Source: Streptosporangiaceae bacterium (GTDB lineage Bacteria; Actinomycetota; Actinomycetes; Streptosporangiales; Streptosporangiaceae). Taken from it: a stretch of DNA of 25,816 nt. The stretch lies in assembly GCA_025934635.1 (NCBI GenBank), contig JAICWX010000103.1, positions 1 to 25,816 of the forward strand, given 5' to 3'. The notes beneath the pieces are model-generated. The model had not been told where the DNA came from and searched no databases. It was given only the letters and a program-made list of their open reading frames with translations. Positions 1 to 7,200 of the stretch are shown piece after piece. Positions within the stretch are counted from its first letter, which is position 1; every line of letters starts with the position of its first letter. The position numbers and the translations under genes are program-made.

Positions 1-72
1 CCGCCGCACGATGGCGGCGGCCTGGCGGATTTCGTCCGCGGAGAGCGGGTCGAGCGGGTGCGAGTTGGTCAC
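1..72 (-). CDS. Probable copper-containing primary-amine oxidase, N-terminus only (gene continues off the left edge)
   Basis: The minus strand opens with a GTG at 72 and reads 24 codons to the window edge. The peptide begins VTNSHPLDPLSADEIRQAAA. The phrase HPLDPLSADEIR followed by an alanine-rich helix is how actinobacterial copper/topaquinone primary-amine oxidases commonly begin; that match is from memory and rests on a short segment. Such enzymes oxidise primary amines to aldehydes, releasing ammonia and hydrogen peroxide. The ATG eight bases upstream of the GTG hits a stop after two codons, so the GTG is the usable start. The gene diverges from a PLP-dependent amino-acid decarboxylase whose product would be an amine, which supports the call. 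The catalytic tyrosine and copper-binding histidines lie outside the window. Confidence 0.6.
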   Translation of the reverse strand, partial: MTNSHPLDPLSADEIRQAAAIVRR

Positions 73-78
73 TAGGTC

Positions 79-110
79 ATCTTGGCGGACGGCCTGGGGC
101 CTGCCAAGAT
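79..110. promoter_or_regulatory. Dyad in the divergent amine oxidase/decarboxylase promoter region
   Basis: ATCTTGGC (79-86) and GCCAAGAT (103-110) are a perfect 8-bp inverted repeat with a 16-bp spacer, so the arm centres are 24 bp apart. It lies between the GTG at 72 and the ATG at 150 and could serve both genes as an operator. A hairpin role is possible but the loop is long. No regulator gene for it is in view. Confidence 0.4.
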
Positions 111-149
111 CCTTGCGGTGCGCGTGGCGCAGGCTCTACGTTTCGGGGC

Positions 150-1511
150 ATGCACAGTGTGGATCCGACGACGGAGTCGATGATCAGGTCAGTACTCGCC
201 TACGCGGAGAACCGGCTGCGGCTGGATCCGGTCCCGCTGGACCGGGGCTCGACCGACCCGGCCATGCTCGACGCGGCTCTTGCTGGTTTGCCCGGCCCGG
301 GGCCGCATACGCCCGACCAGGTGCTCGGGGTCTGGGCGTCGGTCATGGCGCCCGCCGTGATCTCGGCCGACAGCCCGCGCTTCCTGGGCTTCATCCCGGC
401 CGCGCCGACCAAGGCCTCGCTGCTGTTCGACATGCTCATCTCATGCGCGTCGATCCAGGGCATCTCGTGGCTGGAGGCGGCGGGGGCGATCCACGCCGAG
501 AACGTGGTGCTCCGGCTGATCGCCGACCGGGCCGGGATGCCGGAGACGGCGGGCGGGTGCTTCGTGTCCGGAGGTTCGGCCGGGAACCTGTCGGCGCTGG
601 TGGTGGCGCGTGAGGTGGCCAAGCGGAAGGCTGGTCCTGCTGGTGCTGGCCGGCGCTGGCGGGTGGCGGTGAGCGAGGACGCGCACTCGTCGATCACCAA
701 CACGCTGCGGATCTGCGAGATGGACCCGCTGGTGGTGCGGTCCGAGGATCACCGGCTGACCGGGGACGGGCTGCGGGCTTCTTTGGCGGCCGATGGGGAT
801 CCGGGGTCGGTGGCGGCGGTGGTGGCCACGTCGGGCACGACCAACGCGGGCATCATCGACGACCTGGCGGGCGTGGCCGCGGTGGCCCGTGAGCATCAGC
901 TGTGGTTCCACGTGGACGGCGCCTACGGCGGGGCCGGCCTGTTCGCGCCCAGCGTCCGGGCCCGCTACGACGGGATCGAGCACGCCGACTCGTTCATCGT
1001 GGACCCGCACAAGTGGCTGTTCGCGCCGTTCGACTGCGCCGCGCTGCTGTACCGGAATCCGTCGATCGCGAAGTCCGTGCACACGCAGGACGCCTCGTAC
1101 CTGGACGTCATCCACGACCGGCCGGGCGAGTGGAACCCGACCGACTACGCCTACCACCTGACCCGGCGGGCCCGGGGCCTGCCGCTGTGGTTCTCGCTGT
1201 CGGTGTACGGGACCGACGCCTACAGCGAGGCTATCGAGACGGCGATCGCACTGGCCCAGGAGGCCGCGGCGGAGATTCGTTCCCGGCCCGGGCTCGAGCT
1301 GATCAGGGAGCCGTCGCTCGGGGTGGTCTTGTTCCGCCGTCACGGCTGGGACGCCGCGCAGTACACCGCCTGGGCCGACAAGCTGCTCGAGGACCAGGTG
1401 GCGTTCATACCGCCGTCAGCGTGGGAGGGCGAGACGGTGGCGAGGTTCGCGTTCCTGCACCCGCACACCACGATGGACCTGGTACGCGAGATCCTCGACC
1501 GGATGGACTAA
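150..1511 (+). CDS. PLP-dependent group II amino-acid decarboxylase (aromatic-L-amino-acid/glutamate decarboxylase family)
   Basis: This 453-residue protein has the group II decarboxylase (fold type I) signature. HVDGAYGG carries the aspartate (about D256) expected to pair with the pyridine nitrogen, and DPHKWLFAP carries the lysine (K288) that would form the Schiff base with PLP. An upstream GGSAGNLSAL segment and a serine/histidine stretch (EDAHSSI) fit the cofactor phosphate and ring contacts. The protein is slightly shorter than the usual 470-490 residues. The substrate cannot be read reliably; aromatic amino acids are the common choice for this clade. The reaction would release CO2 and a primary amine in the cytoplasm, which the divergent amine oxidase could then oxidise. 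No clear Shine-Dalgarno precedes ATG 150; ATG 180 is an alternative start that would remove ten residues. Confidence 0.9.
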   Translation: MHSVDPTTESMIRSVLAYAENRLRLDPVPLDRGSTDPAMLDAALAGLPGPGPHTPDQVLGVWASVMAPAVISADSPRFLGFIPAAPTKASLLFDMLISCASIQGISWLEAAGAIHAENVVLRLIADRAGMPETAGGCFVSGGSAGNLSALVVAREVAKRKAGPAGAGRRWRVAVSEDAHSSITNTLRICEMDPLVVRSEDHRLTGDGLRASLAADGDPGSVAAVVATSGTTNAGIIDDLAGVAAVAREHQLWFHVDGAYGGAGLFAPSVRARYDGIEHADSFIVDPHKWLFAPFDCAALLYRNPSIAKSVHTQDASYLDVIHDRPGEWNPTDYAYHLTRRARGLPLWFSLSVYGTDAYSEAIETAIALAQEAAAEIRSRPGLELIREPSLGVVLFRRHGWDAAQYTAWADKLLEDQVAFIPPSAWEGETVARFAFLHPHTTMDLVREILDRMD

Positions 1512-1521
1512 CGGGTTTCTG

Positions 1522-1665
1522 CTACGCCCGGGGCTTGGCTACGTCCTGGCCGTCCAGGTCGTCCTGGCCGTCGCGGTGTTCGGTCAGTCGGCCCCAGGCG
1601 ACGCCCGGGTGCTTGCCTTCTGTCTGGTGCTCGTGCTCGGTGACGTCCAGGTCGGTGACGCACAT
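1522..1665 (-). CDS. 47-residue hydrophilic protein translationally linked to the large membrane protein
   Basis: A 47-codon frame runs from ATG 1665 to TAG 1522. The stop codon of the large upstream gene (TAA at 1678-1676) is part of TAAGGAAG, which serves as the ribosome-binding site for this ATG six or seven bases later. That arrangement points to coupled translation. Codon choice is the G/C-ending pattern of real genes here (GTC, ACC, GAC, CTG, CAC). The peptide starts MCVTDLDVTE, is rich in Asp, Glu and His, has a single Cys at position 2, and has no membrane segment. I do not recognise the family. It could be an accessory subunit or a peptide precursor, but no modification enzymes are nearby. 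Existence is well supported; function is unknown. Confidence 0.65.
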   Translation of the reverse strand: MCVTDLDVTEHEHQTEGKHPGVAWGRLTEHRDGQDDLDGQDVAKPRA

Positions 1666-1675
1666 GGCAGCTTCC

Positions 1676-4600
1676 TTACTTGGCGGGTGGGAGGGTGAAG
1701 GTGACGGTCTGCTGGCTCTGCTGGGTGACGATGGTGCCGACGCCGGCCACCCCGGAAGCGGACGGGGCCAGCGCGTCGATCTGCCAGGCTTCCGATCCGT
1801 TGAGGCCGCTGGACTGCGACGGCTTCCAGGTGACGCCGTTGGCCGAGGTCCACAGGGCGACATCTCGCTGGCCGGCCGGGCCGAACAGCCCGGCCGCGGT
1901 GAAGCCGTCTCGGTCCGCGGTCAGCGCGGTGAAGGAGGTGTCGGGGCCCGGGGTGCTGAACGGCACCTGCTGCCAGGTCTGGCCGTTGTCGGCCGACAGC
2001 TCGGCGAACGGGATGGCGCCCGGCACGGTGCCGGTGGCGGAGCCGATCGTCGGGCCGTGGCCCGTCGTGGCCTGCCCCAGGGCGACCACGTTGGCGCCGC
2101 TGATGGCGACCTGCTGGAGCGATCCGGCGGTCGCGCCGGCCGGCAGCGGCAGCACGATCGTCTCCCAGGCGCGCCCGTCGTTGGTCTTCCAGACGGCCGG
2201 CTGGCCGTCGTGCGCGCCGACCGAGACGAACCCGTGCGGGCTCGCGGCGACCGAGAGCACCTGGCTCGAGCCGGCCGCGTCGTTCGTGTCGCGGGCCCGG
2301 GTCCAGCTGGTCAGGTTGGCTGACCACCAGACGTCGGCGATGCTCGCGCCGGCGGGCGCGGGCAGCTTGCCGACGATGACGTAGCCGGCCGGGCCCGAGG
2401 CCGCCGACACGGCGGACACGCCGGCCAGGTCCTGGGTGATGTTCCCGCCGGCCACGCCCCAGGTCACGCCGTCGGCCGAGGTCAGGACGGCCGGCCCGGG
2501 CGCCCCCACGGCCAGCCAGCCGGCCGGGCCGTGCGTCACGCTGGTCAGCGTGCGCAGCTTCGGGTCGGCCGAGACCAGGCCCAGCGAGGAGACCAGCGTC
2601 CAGGCGCTGCCCGCGGTCTTCCGCCACACCGCCGGGTAGCCGTTGGCGCTGCCCACCGCGATCTGCACGCCGCCGGAGGTGGCGGTGCTGTTGATCTTCA
2701 TCTCGGGAATCGCGGCCCCGGCGATTCCGGCCAGCGAGACCGGGTGCACGGTGCCGCTGGTGCTCGCCTCGACCAGGACCGGCTGCTGGCCGGCCTTGGT
2801 GGGGGTGGTGTACCCGATCGCGACGATGGTGCCGGCCGGGGCGACGGTCGCGCCGACCACCGACTCGGCGGCGGCGCTGCCGAGCGAGGCGGTCGGCAGC
2901 CAGGAGGTCCCGGTGCCGGTGCTCGTGTAGCCCACGATCTGGCCCTGGGTGGTGGTCCCGGTGACGGCGAAGCCGTAGGCGCTGCCCTTGACCACGCCGG
3001 GCGTCCACCCGCCTTGAGGGTCGATCGCGGCGGCGTACTGCCAGGTCCGGCCGTTCGGCGAGAAGTAGGCGATGCCGTCGGCGGCGCCGGTCGCCGTCCG
3101 GCCCGGCCTGATCGCGATGAGACCGGAGCCGTCGAAGGCCACCCCGCTGATCTCGGCGCTGGCGCCGTGGTCGGCCGGGATCGCCAGGCGGGTCCACGCG
3201 GTGCCGCCGTTGGTGCTCAGCCAGGCGGCGCTGTAACTTGTCTTGCCCTTGGATACCTCACCCGAGATCAGCGTGGCGTTCCCCTGGTAGGTCTCGTACG
3301 CGATGTTCAGCACGGTCTCGCCCGGGCCGGCCAGCCCGGCCTGCCCGGCGGTCAGCCGCTGCCAGGTCAGGCCGTCCTTCGAGGTCCACAGCACGGCGCC
3401 GCCGTTATTGGAGCCGCCGGCCAGGAAACCCTGCGCGGTCTTCGTGATCACCCACACCGAGTCCCCGGGCAGCTGCGGGCTGATCCCGCGGGACGACGCG
3501 AGAGTCCAGGCCTGGCCGGTCGGACTGGTCCAGATGGCGTGCGGGCCGATCGCCACCCAGCCGCCCGCGCCGCCCGCCAGCAGCGTGGCCGGGTGGCCGA
3601 GCGCGGCCTGGGCGCCCTGATCGCCGCCGGGGGCGCTGACCGGGGCGAGGCGCCAGCTGGCGCCGGCGTTGGTCGAGACCAGGAACTGCTGGCGAACTAT
3701 GTCGTCGCTGGTCTGCGAGCCCATCGTCACGATCGTGTTGCCCGCCGCCACGACGCGGTTGATGGTCTGGAAGACGCCGCGCTGGTCTTGCCCGGGATAG
3801 GTGTCGAGGTTAACCGCGGCTAGCGACAGCTGCGGCGCGACGGAGCTGATGCCGGGGGTAGCGGCCTTGTGCTTGTCCCCGCTGAGCGGGCCGAACTTCA
3901 GCACGTGGCCGGTCAGCAGCGCCACGGCCAGGACGGCCACGGCCACCAGCACGAGAGCGGGCACCACGATCGTCGTGGCGCGGCGGCCGCGGCGGCCGGA
4001 ACCTGACCGCTGCTGGCCGGGCATCCGGTGGTCGAGCAGGAGGGTGTCCCCGGACGCGGGGCCGCTTGAAGGGCGGCGCGGGGGGCGCCCTGCCGGGGTG
4101 GCTCCGGGGCGGCCTGGGGACCGTCGCGTGGACTGGTCGGGAGCGCGTCGCCCGGATGGGGCCGGGGGTCGTCGACCGGGCTGGCCGGAGGATCGTTGAC
4201 CGGGCTGGCCTGGGGGTCGCTGGCCCGGCTGGCCGGGCTGGCCGGGCTGGCCGGGCTGGCCGGGGCCGGCCGTCCGGCCGGGGGCACGTAGGGGGACCAG
4301 GTTCGAGGGGCGTTCCCTGATGGGCAGGTGGTCGTCGTCCCACCGGTCTCCCCTGGCCTGGCCGTCATCGGCGTCCAGGTCGGGATCTGAGTACACCGGC
4401 GCGCCGAGCGGACCGGTCTGGCGTCCGGGCCAGCCGGCTGCGGGTTCTGGGACGTAGGCCTCGTCCGGGGCGTAGAAGCCCTGCTGAGCGTAGGCCTCAT
4501 CGCGGGTGTAGAACCCTTCCGGAGCGCGGACCTCTTCGGGGGTGTAGGGCTCATCCAGGGTGTAGGGCTCATTCGGGGCGTAGAGCTGTTCCGGGATGTA

Positions 4601-5800
4601 GAGCTGTTCCGGGATGTAGGGCTCTTCTGCGGCGTAGGCTTGCGGCCTCTCGCTGGCCCGGAGGTCCGGCCTGGTATGGCGGCCAGGGACCTGCCGCGAT
4701 GCGGCGGCCTGGCGCGGCGGAGGTGGCGGCGCGGGCTGGCGCAGCGGCAGAGGCTGGCCCGACGGGTGACGCGGCGCCTGACCTGGTGGCTGACCCGGGG
4801 CCTGGCGCGGGGCGGGCACCGGGCTGCGGCGCGGCAACGCGGGACCGGCTGAACCTAGCCCGGGTGGACGTGGGCTGGCTGAGCGCGGGCTGGCTGGATG
4901 CGGGCCCGCTGGGGGTGCTGGGACCTGCGCGGCGGGCGCTTCTTGCTCCCACAGGATGCCGGCGCCGGTCCAGACCTCGTGGGACCGTTGCCACTGGGAA
5001 ACACCCGGCGCATTGGAGCGGGCGGGCTGGAATCCGGGGCCGCCGGGGCGGCCGTGCCGAGCCTGGGTCGGGCCCAGGGCCTTGGGAGCCGGTTTCGGCG
5101 TCAGGGGTGAGGACCAGGAACCATCCGGTTCACGGCGCGGGGATTGCACCATAGCGGTGGCGGCGCTCGGCCAGAGCCAGGCGACCGATCCGGGGCCGGG
5201 ATTGAAGCTGGGGCCGGGATTGAAGCTGGGGCCGGGGCGTGAAGTGCTATCCGGCGGGAAAGCGGCCCGGGGAGCCTCGGGGGGCGGGTCAGTTTCTGGT
5301 ACTGACCGTTCCGGCTCGTGGAGTTCCGGCTCGTAAAGCTCCGGTTCGGGGCCTTCCGGTTCGAGACTTTCTGGGTCGCGGCTTTCCGGGTCGAGTAGTT
5401 CCGGTGCGAGGGGTTCCGATGTGATGCGTTCTAGCTCAGCGTCGGCCCCGTTCGTGGCGTCCGGTACGGCCGGGCCGTTTCCCGCGCGGGCGGCCGGGGA
5501 CGGCTTGTGCGCGTGGAGGAACCATCCGGCCGGCGGGGCCGCGCCGGGCCAGGAGCCGTCATCCGCGGCCGGCTCTACGGGCGGCGCCGACGCGGCTGGC
5601 TGCGGGGCTGAGGGGCCGGACGGCCCGATGCCGGATTCGGGCTGGCGCGGGCCCGGGACCAAAAGGCCCGGCGGAACGGACCAGGGTGGCATCAGATTGT
5701 CGGGCTCCTCCCAGGAGAACAGGCCGGTACGCTGCCGGTCCTCTTCCAGGGAGAAGTCTTGGTCACTACTATCACTTGACTGGTTACTCTCTGTATCCAT
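1676..5800 (-). CDS. Large single-pass membrane protein: disordered repeat-rich cytoplasmic region and Asp-box propeller-like extracytoplasmic region
   Basis: The product is about 1374 residues from ATG 5800. A GTG at 5821 would add seven residues; I prefer ATG 5800 because TGGGG lies six bases upstream. Residues 1 to ~600 are Pro/Gly/Glu-rich and probably disordered. They contain eight xPExx pentapeptides (132-171), ten hexapeptides mostly with Tyr at position 4 (392-451) and a GQP run near 513-527. A basic stretch then leads into one hydrophobic helix (about 608-633), giving an N-in, C-out topology. The outer ~730 residues carry about twelve Asp-box-like motifs, for example STNAGASW, TSKDGLTW, STNGGTAW, SADNGQTW and TSANGVTW, as in BNR/sialidase-type propellers. 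No enzymatic residues are recognisable. It probably binds an extracellular ligand or scaffolds proteins. The 47-residue gene follows directly; XRE and ClpP-like genes lie upstream on the same strand. Confidence 0.85.
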   Translation of the reverse strand: MDTESNQSSDSSDQDFSLEEDRQRTGLFSWEEPDNLMPPWSVPPGLLVPGPRQPESGIGPSGPSAPQPAASAPPVEPAADDGSWPGAAPPAGWFLHAHKPSPAARAGNGPAVPDATNGADAELERITSEPLAPELLDPESRDPESLEPEGPEPELYEPELHEPERSVPETDPPPEAPRAAFPPDSTSRPGPSFNPGPSFNPGPGSVAWLWPSAATAMVQSPRREPDGSWSSPLTPKPAPKALGPTQARHGRPGGPGFQPARSNAPGVSQWQRSHEVWTGAGILWEQEAPAAQVPAPPAGPHPASPRSASPRPPGLGSAGPALPRRSPVPAPRQAPGQPPGQAPRHPSGQPLPLRQPAPPPPPRQAAASRQVPGRHTRPDLRASERPQAYAAEEPYIPEQLYIPEQLYAPNEPYTLDEPYTPEEVRAPEGFYTRDEAYAQQGFYAPDEAYVPEPAAGWPGRQTGPLGAPVYSDPDLDADDGQARGDRWDDDHLPIRERPSNLVPLRAPGRTAGPGQPGQPGQPGQPGQRPPGQPGQRSSGQPGRRPPAPSGRRAPDQSTRRSPGRPGATPAGRPPRRPSSGPASGDTLLLDHRMPGQQRSGSGRRGRRATTIVVPALVLVAVAVLAVALLTGHVLKFGPLSGDKHKAATPGISSVAPQLSLAAVNLDTYPGQDQRGVFQTINRVVAAGNTIVTMGSQTSDDIVRQQFLVSTNAGASWRLAPVSAPGGDQGAQAALGHPATLLAGGAGGWVAIGPHAIWTSPTGQAWTLASSRGISPQLPGDSVWVITKTAQGFLAGGSNNGGAVLWTSKDGLTWQRLTAGQAGLAGPGETVLNIAYETYQGNATLISGEVSKGKTSYSAAWLSTNGGTAWTRLAIPADHGASAEISGVAFDGSGLIAIRPGRTATGAADGIAYFSPNGRTWQYAAAIDPQGGWTPGVVKGSAYGFAVTGTTTQGQIVGYTSTGTGTSWLPTASLGSAAAESVVGATVAPAGTIVAIGYTTPTKAGQQPVLVEASTSGTVHPVSLAGIAGAAIPEMKINSTATSGGVQIAVGSANGYPAVWRKTAGSAWTLVSSLGLVSADPKLRTLTSVTHGPAGWLAVGAPGPAVLTSADGVTWGVAGGNITQDLAGVSAVSAASGPAGYVIVGKLPAPAGASIADVWWSANLTSWTRARDTNDAAGSSQVLSVAASPHGFVSVGAHDGQPAVWKTNDGRAWETIVLPLPAGATAGSLQQVAISGANVVALGQATTGHGPTIGSATGTVPGAIPFAELSADNGQTWQQVPFSTPGPDTSFTALTADRDGFTAAGLFGPAGQRDVALWTSANGVTWKPSQSSGLNGSEAWQIDALAPSASGVAGVGTIVTQQSQQTVTFTLPPAK
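4220..4264. repeat. 9-bp tandem repeat coding for the PGQ run
   Basis: Five consecutive 9-bp units (CTGGCCGGG, the first with one change) fill 4220-4264. Read on the minus strand inside the large membrane-protein gene they encode repeated Pro-Gly-Gln. Near-perfect units suggest slippage-prone, recently expanded sequence, so the copy number may vary between strains. Confidence 0.85.
4448..4627 (-). repeat. Ten tandem hexapeptide repeats with phased tyrosines (18-bp units)
   Basis: This is a coding repeat inside the large membrane protein, residues about 392-451. Ten consecutive six-residue units read EEPYIP, EQLYIP, EQLYAP, NEPYTL, DEPYTP and so on to DEAYVP. Nine of the ten have Tyr at position 4, and acidic residues dominate position 1. 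Two adjacent units are almost identical at the DNA level, while others have diverged. The segment lies on the predicted cytoplasmic side of the membrane helix. Confidence 0.85.
5288..5407 (-). repeat. Eight tandem xPExx pentapeptide repeats (15-bp units)
   Basis: This is a coding repeat inside the large membrane protein, residues about 132-171. The units are APELL, DPESR, DPESL, EPEGP, EPELY, EPELH, EPERS and VPETD. All keep Pro-Glu at positions 2 and 3, giving a strongly acidic, extended segment. Confidence 0.85.
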
Positions 5801-5871
5801 AGCAGACCCCAGTCCAGGCACATATCCGGCATAAACCGTAGTGCGCCGATCCTCACACTTACTCGTCCATA

Positions 5872-5883
5872 CGGGATATCCCG
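5872..5883. promoter_or_regulatory. 12-bp perfect palindrome upstream of the large membrane-protein gene
   Basis: CGGGATATCCCG is a perfect palindrome about 70 bp upstream of ATG 5800, in the 164-bp gap after the ClpP-like gene. Its position fits an operator for the large gene. A 12-bp palindrome can occur by chance in a window this size, so the evidence is mainly its location. Confidence 0.35.
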
Positions 5884-5964
5884 CAGTTAGATGTTACCGA
5901 TTGAGAGCGAGCGTGTACAGAGGGCAATTCCCGGGTCATGTCAGACTATTGCGGCGACCCGTTC

Positions 5965-6825
5965 TTAACCGGGCTGGCCACCCGGGAAGGGCGGTCGGCT
6001 GGCGGTCTCCTGGCTCTGGATCAGGCCGTATCCGATGGCCTGGCCGGTCGTCAGCACCCGGCCGCGGCGCGCATCGTCGCGGATGTCGTCCACCTCACGG
6101 CCGGTGACCTCGGCCAGCCTGAAGTACAGCGTGTCGAGCATGCGGGTCAGCTGCTGCTCGCGGGCGGTGACCGCGGTCACCGTGCCGCCGAAATGCAGTC
6201 TGGGCTCGGTGAGCACGAAGGTAGCGTTCGGATAGCCCGAGCGGCGCGGGCACGAGGCGAGCACGCCGAGCGCGGGTCCGTTGATCTCGCCGCTCACGCA
6301 GGCGTGCACCGGCACCCGCAGCACGTCGAGGATGCCCATCAGGGTGAGCGTGGCGGACAGCTCGGCCCGCAGGTTCTGCAGTTCCAGGCGGATCGGCTCA
6401 GCTCGTTCGGCGTCCAGGGTGAGGAGCTGGGCCGAGAGCCGGGCCGCCGCTTCGTCATCGAGCATGCCCGAGGCCAGCACGATCCGCTTGGCCAGGAGGC
6501 GCTCATACAACGCTCCCTGCCAGTCGGCGTGCGGGTCAAGCCAGACCCGGGTCGGCGGGACCGGTCCGGGATCCGACGGCGGCGGAGATGGCCAGCCGGG
6601 TACGCCCGGGACAGGCGAGGTGGGCGGGACGCCCGGACCGGGCGGCGGGGACGGCCAGCCCGGGTCGCCTGGCCGTGGCGGGATCCCGGGTATGTGGGCG
6701 CGGGCCGTAAGACGCCGCGTCGTTGAGTACGGTGCCGCTGCGTGTTGTGCCGCTGAGCGCGGTCCGGCCCAATGCGACGCAGCTGAGTTCAGCGCCGCTG
6801 AGTGCGGTGCGCTCCGTGATGTCAT
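5965..6825 (-). CDS. ClpP-like protein lacking the catalytic Ser-His-Asp triad
   Basis: The 286-residue product has an Ala-rich N-terminus (1-45), a Pro/Gly linker (46-92) and a ClpP/crotonase-type domain (~98-272). Family landmarks are clear: LYERLLAKRIVLASG with DDEAA near the start, TGREVDDIRDD, and AIGYGLI near the end. Each active-site block has changed. The NSPGG oxyanion loop reads QNLRAE. The GxAASMG serine block reads GEINGPALG, with Gly near 183. The MIHQP histidine block reads VLTEP (Thr206). The RDRF aspartate position is Arg254. The protein should therefore be unable to hydrolyse peptides, and may be a ClpR-like structural partner or a ClpP modulator. ATG 6825 overlaps the XRE stop as ATGA and follows AAGGA, so the two genes are translationally coupled. 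Confidence 0.82.
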   Translation of the reverse strand: MTSRSAPHSAALNSAASHWAGPRSAAQHAAAPYSTTRRLTARAHIPGIPPRPGDPGWPSPPPGPGVPPTSPVPGVPGWPSPPPSDPGPVPPTRVWLDPHADWQGALYERLLAKRIVLASGMLDDEAAARLSAQLLTLDAERAEPIRLELQNLRAELSATLTLMGILDVLRVPVHACVSGEINGPALGVLASCPRRSGYPNATFVLTEPRLHFGGTVTAVTAREQQLTRMLDTLYFRLAEVTGREVDDIRDDARRGRVLTTGQAIGYGLIQSQETASRPPFPGGQPG

Positions 6826-7190
6826 TCGCTGGTTCCTTCCTCGGGGCGGCTGAGCTTCCAGGTGATCTGGCCACCGACCGCGGCTGCGTAGCGCTCCAGC
6901 GTGGAGGCGCGAACGTCTGCCATACCGGACTCGAGCCTGGCCACCGCGGACTGGGAGGTTCCCATCCGCGCCGCGATCTCGGTCTGCGATAGGCCGGCCG
7001 CCTGGCGCCGTCCGGCCAGTTCGCGGACGAGCCGGCCGCGATCTTCGGCCATCCGGGCGGCCTCCTCGTCCGCGGAGCGGCACAGCGCCATCTCCCGGAA
7101 GCCGGGCATGACCGGCAGCGGCGCGTCGCGATCGACGGCAGCAGGTTCCGGTTTCCCGGCGGCCCCCGGCGTGAGATCATCCCTGTCCAT
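6822..7190 (-). CDS. XRE/Cro-C1-type helix-turn-helix regulator coupled to the ClpP-like gene
   Basis: This is a 122-residue DNA-binding protein. A helical segment (MPGFREMALCRSADEEAARM) precedes the HTH, whose recognition region reads GLSQTEIAARMGTSQSAVARLESG. The C-terminal part (ASTLERYAAAVGGQITWKLS) resembles HigA-like XRE regulators. Its TGA overlaps the start of the pseudo-ClpP gene by four bases, so the two proteins are made together. An AT-rich near-palindrome sits 11 bp upstream of ATG 7190, which suggests autoregulation. The start follows TAAGGT directly, with little room for a standard Shine-Dalgarno. The regulator and partner arrangement resembles toxin-antitoxin modules, but the partner has no recognised toxic fold. 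Confidence 0.88.
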   Translation of the reverse strand: MDRDDLTPGAAGKPEPAAVDRDAPLPVMPGFREMALCRSADEEAARMAEDRGRLVRELAGRRQAAGLSQTEIAARMGTSQSAVARLESGMADVRASTLERYAAAVGGQITWKLSRPEEGTSE

Positions 7191-7200
7191 ACCTTAAAAG

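Noticed and set aside
1584..3197. Long Arg-rich open frame on the minus strand inside the large membrane-protein gene
   Set aside because: Composition is Arg/Gly-rich nonsense typical of the shifted frame of a GC-rich gene. The membrane-protein frame has clear motifs and repeats.
6536..7180. Alternative minus frame across the XRE and ClpP-like genes containing TALSG-type repeats
   Set aside because: It overlaps two genes with recognisable domains and a clean ATGA junction. The short repeats come from a local near-duplicate of about 18 bp (6749-6811 region).
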